Shown: positions 10,531 through 20,165 of the stretch, piece after piece
Layout of the letters: the number at the start of each line of letters is the position of its first letter
How positions within the stretch are numbered: position 1 is the stretch's first letter
NCBI RefSeq assembly: GCF_002938425.1
Contig: NZ_POQU01000038.1
Location: 1 to 34,111 of the forward strand
Origin: Blastococcus atacamensis
Lineage (GTDB): Bacteria > Actinomycetota > Actinomycetes > Mycobacteriales > Geodermatophilaceae
Reading direction: 5' to 3'
DNA length: 34,111 nt
The notes under the pieces: generated by a model
Seen by the model: the letters and a program-made list of their open reading frames with translations, nothing else
Database searches by the model: none
Told to the model about the DNA's origin: nothing
Program-made: the position numbers and the translations under genes

Positions 10531-11181
10531 TCAGCGGCGACTGACCAGCCGGAAGAGCGCCAGCAGGAGAGCCACGCCGGTGGCGGCGACCATGGTCGGG
10601 AACCCGCGGACCAGCAGCGTCGCCAGCGTGGCGGCGTTGAGCGTGGCCGACGGGGCGAGAGCCGCGTTGACGACGGCCACGAGCACGAACACCAGGGGCG
10701 GTGCGACGACGACGGTGAGCAGGTCGCGGCGGCGGACCAGCAGGGCGGCCATCGCCGTGCCCGCGGCCAGCGCCACCAGCGTGATGAGTCCGAGGCCGGT
10801 GCCGACGAAGGAGTCGATGCCGCAGCCGGCCAGGGTCAGCAGGAAGATGCCGGCCACGGCCAGGACCCCGCGGAGCTTGCTGTCGCGGCCCGCGGGTGCG
10901 GCGGTCCGGGAACGGGCGCCGGGACGCTCGGCGGCCCGCTCGGCCGGACGCGGGCGCTCGTTGCCACGACGCGGCGGCGGGGCCGACTCGTAGCGGTCGG
11001 AGGCGTACTCGCGTTCGGCGGCCCGCAGGCGGTCACCGGCGCGGCCGGGCACCGGGGCGCTCGGGCGGGACGGGCGGCCGGAGCGCTCGGTCCCGGCGCT
11101 CGGGCGGGGCGCGCGCGCCGGGTACGGCCGGTCGGGCCGTGCGCCGCTCTGCCATGCGCCTGCTGTGCTCGCGGTGGCCAA
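10531..11181 (-). CDS. DUF6542-like membrane protein (Rv1111c-like)
   Basis: The 216-residue protein has a long Arg/Pro/Ala-rich, probably disordered cytoplasmic N-terminus (~residues 1-108). A compact C-terminal part of four hydrophobic helices (about 110-216) ends in FRLVSRR. Its position between ispH and (further on) ychF and its layout match M. tuberculosis Rv1111c. TTG at 11181 is chosen because GGAGG lies 6 nt upstream; the frame is open to 11235 but has no better start. The function is unknown. Codon use fits the chromosome. Confidence 0.75.
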   Translation of the reverse strand: MATASTAGAWQSGARPDRPYPARAPRPSAGTERSGRPSRPSAPVPGRAGDRLRAAEREYASDRYESAPPPRRGNERPRPAERAAERPGARSRTAAPAGRDSKLRGVLAVAGIFLLTLAGCGIDSFVGTGLGLITLVALAAGTAMAALLVRRRDLLTVVVAPPLVFVLVAVVNAALAPSATLNAATLATLLVRGFPTMVAATGVALLLALFRLVSRR

Positions 11182-11377
11182 GGCGCACCTCCGTCCCGTT
11201 CGATGACCGACCCGACTGGTCGCCCGTCGGAGCAACGGTAACGACAGAAGTCGCCAGTCGGCCGGAGGACGTCGCCGCGTCGTCCGCTTCGGGTGGGGGT
11301 GGAGGAGTGCAGGGTGAAGGCTGTGACGTGCGGTGCGGACGAGTTGCCATCACCCGTCGCCGGCGGCACCGGATCCG

Positions 11378-12484
11378 TCAGCCAGATGTGCCGTCACGCT
11401 CCCGCTCGGCGACGTCGAAGGGCGTGACCGCGCCGTACGTCTCGGGGCTGTCGGGCGCCTCGGCCGGGCGGAGGGTGCGCACGGTCGCCTCGACCTCCTG
11501 CGGCTCGGGCACGGGGGCCTCGGCCACCCCGAGGTCGTCGAACCGGCGTGCGGCGGTCAGCACCGAGCGCTCGTAGGAGCCGACCGTCTCGTTGTAGCGG
11601 GTGAGCGTCGTCGACAGCGCCGAGCCCAGCCGGGTGAGGTGCCCGGAGAGGGTGCTGAGCCGGGCGTGCAGCTTGCGCCCGACCTCCAGCACCTGGTCGG
11701 CGTCACGGGCCAGGCGCTCCTGCCGCCAGGAGTAGGCGACGGTGCGCAGCAGGGCGAGCAGCGTGCTCGGCGTCGCGAGGACCACGTCGCGCGAGAAGCC
11801 GTACTCGAGCAGCCCGGGCTCGGCCTCCAGGGCCGTGGTGAGGAAGCCGTCGGACGGCACGAAGAGCACGGTGAACGGCGCCGCCGGGCGGAACGCCGTC
11901 GGGTAGTGCCGTGCGGAGAGCTGGTCGATGTGGGTGCGCAGCTGACGGGCGTGCATCGTGATCCGCTGGGCCCGGACGTCCCGGTCGTCGGCCTGGACCG
12001 CCTCGATGTAACCGGTGAAGGGGACCTTGGCGTCGACCACCACCTGGCGACCGTCGGCCAGGGTGACGACGAGGTCGGGGCGGACGCCGGCGCCCTCGTC
12101 GTTGGTGCCCGAGGGTTGCTCGACGAAGTCGCAGTGCTCCAGCAGTCCGGCGACCTCGACCACGCGACGCAGCTGGACCTCGCCCCACCGCCCGCGGACG
12201 TGCGGCGTGCGCAGCGCCGTGACCAGTGCCGCGGTCTCGTGCTTGAGCTGCGCCGACGTCGTGCCGACCGTGCCCATCTGCTCCCGCAGCTCGCCGTGCG
12301 CGGTGGCGCGGGCCCGCTCCATGCCGGCCAGCAGGCGGTGCAGGTGGTCGAGGGACTCGTGCACCGGCTCGAGCCCGTCGTCGGCGGGACGGCGGCGGCC
12401 CAGCAGGGCGACCACTCCGAGGGTGACGGCGGTGGCCAGCAGCGCACCGAGGAGGAGCCCGAGGAGCAGGGAAGCGGCGTCCAT
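11378..12484 (-). CDS. rmuC: DNA recombination protein RmuC family
   Basis: RmuC proteins are membrane-anchored, nuclease-fold proteins that limit rearrangements between inverted repeats. This 368-residue protein starts with a transmembrane helix (about residues 5-29, AASLLLGLLLGALLATAVTL). A coiled-coil region follows (40-90), then the conserved RmuC core with RGRWGEVQLRRVVE, RPDLVV, VVVDAKVPFTGY and the LFVPSDGFLTTAL block. D-x(n)-D-A-K fits a PD-(D/E)XK-like core. ATG at 12484 is the first plausible start before the membrane helix. A terminator-like hairpin separates it from ogt. Confidence 0.9.
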   Translation of the reverse strand: MDAASLLLGLLLGALLATAVTLGVVALLGRRRPADDGLEPVHESLDHLHRLLAGMERARATAHGELREQMGTVGTTSAQLKHETAALVTALRTPHVRGRWGEVQLRRVVEVAGLLEHCDFVEQPSGTNDEGAGVRPDLVVTLADGRQVVVDAKVPFTGYIEAVQADDRDVRAQRITMHARQLRTHIDQLSARHYPTAFRPAAPFTVLFVPSDGFLTTALEAEPGLLEYGFSRDVVLATPSTLLALLRTVAYSWRQERLARDADQVLEVGRKLHARLSTLSGHLTRLGSALSTTLTRYNETVGSYERSVLTAARRFDDLGVAEAPVPEPQEVEATVRTLRPAEAPDSPETYGAVTPFDVAERERDGTSG

Positions 12485-12549
12485 GCCCCGGAGGGTGCCG
12501 GAGGGGTCGGACAGTTCCGCGAGCAGAGGAGTTCCGACAGCTCTGACGG

Positions 12550-12598
12550 CCCCGTCCCGGGTACCGCCGCGAGCGTGCGAGCGGTGGGGAGGACGGGG
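12550..12598 (-). terminator. Terminator-like long hairpin after ogt
   Basis: CCCCGTCC (12550-12557) pairs with 12591-12598, and an inner ACCGC/GCGGT stem sits at 12563-12567 and 12581-12585. It lies 8 bp past the ogt stop on the minus strand. Confidence 0.5.
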
Positions 12599-12605
12599 TC
12601 CTTTC

Positions 12606-13157
12606 TCAGATCCGGGCGGGTGCGTGCGCCGCCTCGTGGTCGAGCAGCCAGCGCTTGACGGGGGTTCCCCAGCGGAAGCCGCCGAGGCCGCCGTCGGAGC
12701 CCAGCACGCGGTGGCAGGGGACGAACAGCGCCGCGGCGTTGCGGGCGCAGGCGTTCGCGGCGGCGCGCACCGCGGCCGGGCGCCCGCACCGGGCCGCGAA
12801 CGCGGCATAGGTGTCGGGGGTGCCGGCGGGGACGCTGCGCAGGATCTGCCACGCCTCCTCGAGGAAGGGGCCGGACCGCTGGGCCACCGGCACGGCATCG
12901 ATCGCCGCGACGTCGCCGGCCACGAACGCGTCGACGGCTGCCAGCACGGCCAGGTCCGGGTCCTCGTCGGCGCCGCTGGGCCGGAGGGTGCGGTGGATGA
13001 CCGGCCAGAGGTGGTCGAGGTCGGCCGTCCAGCCACTGGCCAGGACGACGTCGCGACCGTCGTCGGCGGATGCGACCACGACGGTGAACGGCCCGGGCGG
13101 CGTCGGAACGGTGGCGTAGCGGACGCGCGGTGCGCCGGGGTCGAGCAGGGCGGTCAT
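12606..13157 (-). CDS. ogt: Methylated-DNA-[protein]-cysteine S-methyltransferase
   Basis: It repairs O6-alkylguanine by moving the alkyl group to its own cysteine (suicide enzyme). The 183-residue protein has the active-site motif PCHRV (acceptor Cys148), the upstream RAAANACARN helix with the Arg/Asn of the recognition helix, and the downstream GGFRWGTPVKRWLL block. ATG 13157 has AGGAG 6 nt upstream. The start overlaps the stop of the AdaA-AlkA gene (TGATG), so the two are translationally coupled; M. tuberculosis alkA-ogt (Rv1317c-Rv1316c) is arranged alike. Regulation by the AdaA part of the upstream gene is likely but inferred. Confidence 0.95.
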   Translation of the reverse strand: MTALLDPGAPRVRYATVPTPPGPFTVVVASADDGRDVVLASGWTADLDHLWPVIHRTLRPSGADEDPDLAVLAAVDAFVAGDVAAIDAVPVAQRSGPFLEEAWQILRSVPAGTPDTYAAFAARCGRPAAVRAAANACARNAAALFVPCHRVLGSDGGLGGFRWGTPVKRWLLDHEAAHAPARI

Positions 13158-14638
13158 CAGGCACTCCTGGGCAGGTCGGGTGCGCGGGTGAAGAGGGAGG
13201 GGACGGCGAGCGCCCACAGGTGCAGCACGGCGTAGGAGCTCCACGGCCGCCAGCGCCGGGCGGCGTCGGCGTCGCTGCTTCCGAGTGCGGCGAGTGACCT
13301 CCGCAGCGCCAGGTCGCCGGGGAGCCAGACGTCGGGGTCGGCCAGGCCGCGCAGGCCGACGAGGGCCGCCGTCCACGGCCCGATGCCGGGCACCGCCCGG
13401 AGCGCCCGCTCGGCCTCGGCGCGGTCGGCGCCGGGACCCAGGGCGACGGCGCCGTCGGACAGGGCCGAGGCGAGCGCGTGGACCGTGCGGCGGCGGGCGC
13501 CGGTCAGGCCGACGAGGGTCAGGTCGGCGTCGACCAGGGCGGCGGGCCGGGGGAAGGCGTGCGTCAGCGTGCCCACCGGCTCGGGCAGGGGGATGCCCGC
13601 CGCGGTCAGCAGCCGGGCGGTCAGCGTGCGGGCGCCCGCCACGGAGACCTGCTGGCCGAGGACCGCCCGGACTGCGAGCTCGTCGGCGTCCGGGGAGGCC
13701 GGCACCCGGCGTCCGGGTGCGGCGGTGACCAGGGCAGCGAGGGCCGGGTCGGCTCCGAGGACGTCGTCGACGGCGACCGGGTCGGCGTCGAGGTCGAGCA
13801 TCCGGCGGCAGCGGGTGACGGCGGCGCCGAGGTCGCGGAGTTCGGTGAGCCGCAGGCGGGCGGTGACCGCCGACGCGTCCGGGGTGGGGGAGAGCCGGAC
13901 GACGGCGGGTCCGTGGGGCAGGTCGAGGACGCGGGAGAACGTCGTCCCGTCCCACTCCTCGAGCCCGGGCACGGCATGCGCCCCGAGGAAGAGCAGCACC
14001 TCGTCGGCGGCGTACGGGGGGCGGGCGGCCAGCCGCAGCGTCAGCCGGCCCGGGTTGCGCTCGCCCGCGCCGCGGCGGGTGCGCCGCAGCTCGGTGGGAG
14101 TGCAGGCGTTCACCTCGCGGACGGTGTCGTTGAACTGCCGGATGCTGGCGAACCCGGCCGCGAAGGCGAGGTCGGCCATCGGCAGGTCGGTGGTCTCGAT
14201 CAGGATCCGCGCGGTCTGCGCGCGCCGCGCACGGGCGAGGGCCAGGGGGCCGACGCCGAGCTCGCCGACGACGAGCCGGTGCAGCTGTCGCTCGGAGTAC
14301 CCGAGGCGGGCGGCCAGTCCCGGGACACCGGAGCGCTCGACCTCGCCGTCGGCGATGAGCCGCATGGCGCGCGCGACCACGTCGGCGCGCACATCCCACT
14401 CGGGTGACCCGGGGGCGGCGTCCGGACGGCAGCGCCGGCAGGCGCGGAACCCGGCGCCCTGGGCGGCGACCGCGGTGGAGAAGAACGAGACGTTGCGGGC
14501 CAGGGGAGTGCGGGCCGGGCACGACGGGCGGCAGTAGATGCCGGTGGTGGAGACGGCCGTGACGAACCAGCCGTCGAAGCGCGCGTCCCGGCCGGCGACG
14601 GCGCGGTAGCAGCGCTCGTGGTCCAGGGCCTCGGTCAC
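13157..14638 (-). CDS. alkA: AdaA-AlkA fusion: methylation-responsive regulator and 3-methyladenine glycosylase
   Basis: This 493-residue fusion combines a methyl-phosphotriester sensor, an AraC-type DNA-binding domain and a DNA glycosylase. Residues 1-75 hold the Ada zinc site (Cys36, Cys40, Cys67, Cys70; Cys36 in GIYCRPSC is the expected methyl acceptor). An AraC helix-turn-helix region spans ~85-190. The AlkA N-terminal domain is ~200-285, and the HhH-GPD glycosylase ~290-460 has GIGPWTAAL and the catalytic Asp in LPGDLALRR. GTG 14638 begins the protein at the usual place, with a CATGCT hexamer six bases upstream (possibly leaderless). It forms an operon with ogt and probably activates itself after methylation damage. 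Confidence 0.93.
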   Translation of the reverse strand: MTEALDHERCYRAVAGRDARFDGWFVTAVSTTGIYCRPSCPARTPLARNVSFFSTAVAAQGAGFRACRRCRPDAAPGSPEWDVRADVVARAMRLIADGEVERSGVPGLAARLGYSERQLHRLVVGELGVGPLALARARRAQTARILIETTDLPMADLAFAAGFASIRQFNDTVREVNACTPTELRRTRRGAGERNPGRLTLRLAARPPYAADEVLLFLGAHAVPGLEEWDGTTFSRVLDLPHGPAVVRLSPTPDASAVTARLRLTELRDLGAAVTRCRRMLDLDADPVAVDDVLGADPALAALVTAAPGRRVPASPDADELAVRAVLGQQVSVAGARTLTARLLTAAGIPLPEPVGTLTHAFPRPAALVDADLTLVGLTGARRRTVHALASALSDGAVALGPGADRAEAERALRAVPGIGPWTAALVGLRGLADPDVWLPGDLALRRSLAALGSSDADAARRWRPWSSYAVLHLWALAVPSLFTRAPDLPRSA

Positions 14639-14782
14639 GCGTCGAGCATGCCAGCGGGGGATGACGGGATCTGGCGGTTTTCGGACGCCGCCGTGCGGCT
14701 CTCCAGGCCGACGTCGAACGACCGGTTCGGGTCGCCGGCGCCGAGTTCCTCGCCCTCGACGTGTCGTGGGCCGGCCGACATG

Positions 14783-14820
14783 ATCCGAGGACCGCTGCGT
14801 GCAGGCAGCGGCCCCCGGAT
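14783..14820 (-). terminator. Hairpin downstream of the DUF6351 gene
   Basis: CCGCTGC (14792-14798) pairs with GCAGCGG (14805-14811), and ATCCG/CGGAT (14783-14787 with 14816-14820) extends the stem across an internal loop. It begins 13 bp past the DUF6351 gene stop on the minus strand. Confidence 0.5.
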
Positions 14821-14833
14821 CCGTCGTCGCGAC

Positions 14834-17188
14834 TCAGCTGCGGGAGGACACCGACAGCGGCGGCTCGCCCAGCGGCGCTCCGCCGTGGACGACGTCGTCC
14901 TCCGCGTCCTGGTACGTCAGCCAGGTCTCCGCTGCCTGGAACCCGACGCCGGGCTTGCCGTAGTCGCAGACCCCGGTCGGGAAGGCGCCCTGCAGGGCCG
15001 CCTGCTGCTCGGGCGTGAAGACCTCGGCGAACGACCTGCCGGCGTACACGAACTCCTCGATCGGCATGAGCTCGCAATCCAGCCGGTCGTCGGTGAACCC
15101 GACGGTCGCCGGGCCGACCCCGTTGACCGGCGCCTGGTCCCCGCCGCCGGCCTCGATGCGCGGCGAGGAGAAGATCGTCGGGTCGACGGTGGCGTCGCAC
15201 ACCTCCAGTGGCGCGTCCATCCCGTTCGCCGCCACGCACCGCTCCTCCACGCCGGCCGCGGCCCGGGCGTCGATCACCTTCGCCGGCAGCGGCACCGCGC
15301 GATCATCGGCCTCCACCGCGGCGAGCCACTCGTCCATCGCGCGGATGGAGTCGTCGGTGAAGCTGACGTCGCCGAGCAGCGGGGTCTGCCCTTCCCAGAA
15401 CACCTGGTTGGCGGCGGTGCCGTGCTCGCGGACGAGCCGATCGCGCATGGAGTACTTCCGGTAGACGTCGTGGAACGCGCCGGGCTCCGGGCCGCCGAGG
15501 TCGATGATGGCGACCTGGTCGAGGTGGGCACCGGTGTTGACCCCGCCGCTGCGGTAGGCGCGCTCGTTGGCGAGGGGGTCCGACGGCGTCCGCTCCGCCG
15601 TGTGGTTGAAGTCCAGGTCGTAGCCGCCCACGTTCACGTTGAGCGCGACGAACTGCGCCGGCGTCAGCGGCGGTCGGGTCGGGTCGGCGGAGGCCGGGTC
15701 GAGGAAGGACCGCAGTCCCGACAGGCCGTACTGGATACCGACGCCGCTGATCGGACGCCGGGCGAAGCCCTGGTCGTCGACGCCGAACACGTTGCGCATG
15801 TAGTCCTGGAAGGTGCAGCGAACGCCGTCGGGGTTCGTGTTCTCGTCGTACACGTCCTCCGGTGCCACGCCGGGGCACTCCCGGCTCGGATCGCCGCTGT
15901 TCGGGATGGCCTCGGTGAAGGTGATCTGGTTCGCCGGGTTCGCGTGGCCGAAGATGCTGGGCCACTGGGCCGGCGTGATCAGGTGCTCTCCGGTGTTGGC
16001 GGGCGATTCGAGGTAGTCGCGCAGCAGCACGTAGTCCATGTACTGCTGCGCACTGCTCCACGCGTCGGTGAAGCTGCACTGCGGCGTGATGCCCTGGTAG
16101 ACGCCCGGGTAGGCGTTGGCGACCTGCTGCTGCACCAGCGAGCCGCCGGAGCAGCCACTGCCGATCGTGTAGCGGAGCGGGCCGAAGCGCTCGACGACCA
16201 TCTCCTTGATCATCAGCAGCGACTCCGCCTGTGTGACGAGGTTGCAGTTGTGCCCGGCGTTGTCGAGCGCGTGCGAGGCCACCGCGAACCCCTGCGACAG
16301 CGCGTCCTCGAACAGGACGTCGGGTGCGCTGCCCGACTCGTAGGCGGTGTCGCAGCTCTGGCCGTGCGTCAGGACGAGCTTGTTCGCGAAGCCGGGGTTC
16401 GCGGCCGCCGGGTCGGGCTCAGTGCCCTCCTCCGGGTTCCACAGCGCCGCGATCCTGTACTGGTCGCGCAGGCTGTAGCCGGTCTCCTCGCGGACGATGA
16501 ACGGCACTGTCTCCCCGTCGTCCGTGGTCGTGCTCGCGACGTCCGACGGCGGGTTCGCCGGGTCGTAGGGCTGCAGCCCCGATGCCACCGCCCCGGCGAA
16601 CGTCTGGATCGGGACGCCGCTCTCCGTCGGGTCGGTCGACTTGTAGTAGTACGCGACCGTGGGCGGCTGGCTGCAGTCCGGCTCCACCGATCCGTTGGTG
16701 CACGTCCAGGGCTGGATGTGGGGGCCGGAGAAGACGGGACCGCTCTGCGGCGAGTTCGTCACGACCAGCCGCGCTCGCAGTCCGCCGGGCGCGGTCGCGG
16801 TGATGGTGCTGTCTCCCAGCGGCAGGTCCGTGACCAGGCCCCGCAACCCCGGTCCGCCGGCCCGGAACGCCTGCGTGACGTTCTGCTTGCCGACCGTGAC
16901 CCGCACCTTGCGCACGTCCGTGCTGCTGGGCAGCGCGATCTCGATGAACGCATCGCCGCCGGTGACCAGGTCGGCACGGGACGACAGCGTCCGGACCTGG
17001 ATCGGCTCCCCGTTGTCCATGGGATCGAAGGACGAGTACACCGGCACCCCCAGCGGCCCGGCGGGACCGGGCGACCCGGTCGCCAGTGCGGGCGCAGCCA
17101 GCGCACCGGATGCCAGGAACAACGGAATCGTGACGAGCAGCGTCAGGCCTCGGTGGCCGGATCGGGGTGGAGCGGAGGTGCGTCGCAT
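14834..17188 (-). CDS. Secreted DUF6351 family protein, alpha/beta-hydrolase-like
   Basis: This large 784-residue exported protein starts with a signal peptide: basic RRTSAPPRSGHRG, a hydrophobic stretch at about 15-32, and a cleavage-like ALA near residue 37. The body resembles the DUF6351 family. A possible nucleophile elbow, TIGSGCSGGS, sits in the middle with a G-x-S-like SGGS, preceded by LVLTHGQSC and GFAVASHALDNAGHNCN, which suggest a serine-hydrolase fold. Many cysteines fit an extracytoplasmic location. ATG 17188 has GGGAGA about 6 nt upstream. The substrate is unknown; tannase- or depolymerase-like esterases are possible. It ends near a hairpin and is divergent from ychF. Confidence 0.78.
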   Translation of the reverse strand: MRRTSAPPRSGHRGLTLLVTIPLFLASGALAAPALATGSPGPAGPLGVPVYSSFDPMDNGEPIQVRTLSSRADLVTGGDAFIEIALPSSTDVRKVRVTVGKQNVTQAFRAGGPGLRGLVTDLPLGDSTITATAPGGLRARLVVTNSPQSGPVFSGPHIQPWTCTNGSVEPDCSQPPTVAYYYKSTDPTESGVPIQTFAGAVASGLQPYDPANPPSDVASTTTDDGETVPFIVREETGYSLRDQYRIAALWNPEEGTEPDPAAANPGFANKLVLTHGQSCDTAYESGSAPDVLFEDALSQGFAVASHALDNAGHNCNLVTQAESLLMIKEMVVERFGPLRYTIGSGCSGGSLVQQQVANAYPGVYQGITPQCSFTDAWSSAQQYMDYVLLRDYLESPANTGEHLITPAQWPSIFGHANPANQITFTEAIPNSGDPSRECPGVAPEDVYDENTNPDGVRCTFQDYMRNVFGVDDQGFARRPISGVGIQYGLSGLRSFLDPASADPTRPPLTPAQFVALNVNVGGYDLDFNHTAERTPSDPLANERAYRSGGVNTGAHLDQVAIIDLGGPEPGAFHDVYRKYSMRDRLVREHGTAANQVFWEGQTPLLGDVSFTDDSIRAMDEWLAAVEADDRAVPLPAKVIDARAAAGVEERCVAANGMDAPLEVCDATVDPTIFSSPRIEAGGGDQAPVNGVGPATVGFTDDRLDCELMPIEEFVYAGRSFAEVFTPEQQAALQGAFPTGVCDYGKPGVGFQAAETWLTYQDAEDDVVHGGAPLGEPPLSVSSRS

Positions 17189-17503
17189 CTAGGTCTCCCG
17201 GTCGAGGGTGTTTGCGCCTCCTAACGAGATGCTGTGCCCTGGGTCACGGCTCGGAGTGCCGAATCCTGTGAATCCCGATCGGGGCCCGCGTCAGGTGGCG
17301 GATCGTCGACAGCGCGGCCCGCCTGGGGGACGCGATGCTCCTGGGCGCCCGCGCGCCCGAGGGCATCAACCGGTCGCGGCACCCGGATGCCGACCGGGCG
17401 GGCAATGTGCGAGGTGAGGGGGTGGCCATGGCGACCCGTGTGCCTTTTCCGCGGAGCGCCGGCCACGGGAGGCTTCCCGCGGCGGGCCGTACCCTGAGCT
17501 CCC
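17189..17503. other. Divergent intergenic region upstream of ychF
   Basis: There is no convincing gene in these 315 bp; the open frames are in unusual reading frames with no family resemblance. It should hold the promoters of the DUF6351 gene and ychF. A TACCCT hexamer (17490-17495) lies 8 nt before the ychF GTG. Confidence 0.5.
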
Positions 17504-18577
<1,074 letters not shown>

Positions 18578-18661
18578 TCTGTAACACAAGAATCAAGAGT
18601 TGAAGAGTGAATTCCACTCCGCGTCGCCGCAAGGATGGGGCCTGAGCATACACGCTGCCGT

Positions 18662-18679
18662 CATCCGCAGTTGTATAAT
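18662..18679 (+). promoter_or_regulatory. TATAAT box preceded by a 12-bp operator-like repeat
   Basis: CATCCGCAGTTG (18662-18673) directly abuts TATAAT (18674-18679). The same 12 bases recur at 18966-18977 inside the palindrome at the second promoter. A transcript would start near 18686 and meet no open frame, so it may be a non-coding RNA. The -35 is poor. Confidence 0.4.
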
Positions 18680-18928
18680 GGTGACTGCCAGGCGCAGACG
18701 GCCGACGTAGTGCGATCCGAGCGACTACCGGCGAAACCTCAGGCTAATAGGCGCTCAACTAGCGACGCAGAGTCTTCCGAGACTGAACCGACGTCGGACT
18801 AACCAGCGGTCGATGGCTGCAAACTGCCTCTAGAAGACCCCAGGTGGCCTGAAAAACCTGCGCCTGCCCCCACGTGGCCCCCGCATTAATTCAGGCGTCA
18901 GCGGGAAGCTGGTGGCCATGAATCGCTA

Positions 18929-18958
18929 TTGACGCCGAGCTCGTCGCTCAGGTATCCT
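18929..18958 (+). promoter_or_regulatory. Promoter of the prim-pol gene
   Basis: TTGACG (18929-18934) and TATCCT (18953-18958) are spaced by 18 bp, a good sigma-70-type match. Transcription would start near 18964, at the edge of the following palindrome. Confidence 0.6.
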
Positions 18959-18960
18959 TT

Positions 18961-18988
18961 ATTGGCATCCGCAGTTGCGGATGCCAAT
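18961..18988. promoter_or_regulatory. 28-bp near-perfect palindrome at the transcription start
   Basis: Two 13-bp arms (18961-18973 and 18976-18988) flank a GT centre. Its place over the predicted start site suggests a repressor operator. As RNA it would be a tight 5' hairpin. The binding protein is not identified. Confidence 0.6.
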
Positions 18989-19007
18989 CAGTCAGCAGGG
19001 AAAGCTA

Positions 19008-19043
19008 GACCCCGGTCTGCACCATTGACCGGGGTCAATTTTG
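19008..19043 (+). terminator. Terminator-like hairpin in the prim-pol leader
   Basis: GACCCCGGT (19008-19016) pairs with ACCGGGGTC (19028-19036), followed by AATTTTG. It lies between the promoter and the start codon, so it may act as an attenuator of the replication gene rather than a simple terminator. Confidence 0.55.
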
Positions 19044-19070
19044 TGTGCCAAAACAATGAAGGAATGCATG

Positions 19071-20165
19071 ATGCAAACAAGATCGATAGATTTTCGGAAG
19101 ACAACTCTGGACTGTTTCGGGGCCGACTTAGGCGGTCGTCTTCTCGCAAGCCACGCAGTACTGCCAGTCGTGGACAAGGTATGCCGAATCCCAGGTTGGC
19201 AACGGGGCGTCGACCCGGACCGCGACCTGGGCGCCTTCAATGGCCTGGCCATCCTCAATGGCGAAGCGTCCGGCGTTACCACGATTGACCTGGACACCAC
19301 AGACCTTATGCCGCCGGTGAACTTCAATGTCCGAACGGCCAAGGGCGGTCACATCTACATCCCGTGGAACCAGCACAGGCGGTGGGTTGGGTTCGCCCCT
19401 AAAGTGGACCTTCTGGGCGCTGGATACGCCGTCTTCTTCGGACCCGGCAAGTCGTTTCTTTCCCCGGACCTTGCGGACCCCTCAATCATGGACCCATGGT
19501 TGCAGTCGCTCAATCCTTCCTACCTGATGAGAGTTGAGTCAGAAAGTCCTAGCAGTGAGTGTCGAAAGAGCGTGTCGACAGAGGGTGTTGACAGAGAATG
19601 TATGTACAAGGACAAGCTCCAGGCCCTTGGGTACCCCCTCCGTACGGACACGATCAGCAAGACCTACGCTTCGCAGGTACGTAACGCGAGCGAAGGTGAA
19701 AGGAATGATCGGCTCTATAGGTCCGCCCTAGAAGTCATTCGCTGTGGCGCTGACCTTGAAATGCTTGCAGACGCCGCGCTGGATGCTGGTCTCCCGGCCT
19801 ATGAGGTGTGGCGCACGATTCGGAGCGCAGAAGCGGACCTGGACTTCGATTACCGGGAGGAAACAGAAATCCTCTTTCGGGTCGAGCGGTGGTTGGGGGC
19901 ACACTCCCACTTCAAGGGAAAGATGCTGGACTTGGCGCTCTGTCTTGCCTACGAGGCAGTTACCTGCAATACCACTCGGCCACAGCTGAGCCAGTCCAAG
20001 GCGTGCTTGGATGCAGGCACTGATCAGCCTTACGCGGGTCGCGTCTTGAAGCTTATGGAGACGAAGCATCGGGCGGTCAGGGTTCACGTTCCGCCGGGTC
20101 GACAGGCGAACGGGCTGAGCCACTGCAACAACTATGAACTGACTATCGATGGGTGCACCATCTAG
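19071..20165 (+). CDS. Prim-pol (AEP)-like replication protein
   Basis: The first ~135 residues resemble bifunctional primase-polymerase domains of plasmids and integrative elements. These are an hDhD metal motif (TIDLDT, Asp73 and Asp75), a KGGHIYI block like the family's G-G-x-H-x-Y-x motif (His94), and KVDLLGAGYAVFF with Asp113, like the third motif. The remaining ~230 residues are alpha-helical and Cys-poor, with no helicase Walker motifs, and I do not recognise them. ATG 19071 is preferred: GAAGGA lies 7 nt upstream; ATG 19068 and TTG 19041 are alternatives. The length is 364 residues. It probably starts element replication, relying on host helicase. The motif match is by eye, so the fold is a moderate-confidence call. 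Confidence 0.7.
   Translation: MQTRSIDFRKTTLDCFGADLGGRLLASHAVLPVVDKVCRIPGWQRGVDPDRDLGAFNGLAILNGEASGVTTIDLDTTDLMPPVNFNVRTAKGGHIYIPWNQHRRWVGFAPKVDLLGAGYAVFFGPGKSFLSPDLADPSIMDPWLQSLNPSYLMRVESESPSSECRKSVSTEGVDRECMYKDKLQALGYPLRTDTISKTYASQVRNASEGERNDRLYRSALEVIRCGADLEMLADAALDAGLPAYEVWRTIRSAEADLDFDYREETEILFRVERWLGAHSHFKGKMLDLALCLAYEAVTCNTTRPQLSQSKACLDAGTDQPYAGRVLKLMETKHRAVRVHVPPGRQANGLSHCNNYELTIDGCTI

Larger units (their letters stand above)
18578..19070. other. Non-coding left end of the element
   Basis: These ~490 bp contain no convincing gene. They hold a short AAGAGT direct repeat near attL (18595-18600 and 18603-18608) and a TATAAT box with no clear -35. A hairpin-rich stretch (18686-18950) could be a non-coding RNA or an origin. 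A good promoter (18929-18958), a 28-bp palindrome and a terminator-like hairpin then lead into the prim-pol gene. Confidence 0.6.

Noticed and set aside
12606-15239. 877-residue minus-strand frame
   Set aside because: Only its last part is real (ogt). The rest is an out-of-frame shadow of alkA and the DUF6351 gene with Arg/Pro-rich composition.
18680-18950. Riboswitch, tmRNA or tRNA
   Set aside because: Partial look-alikes were seen, but no class had its conserved core or pairing, so only an unassigned non-coding RNA or origin is suggested.
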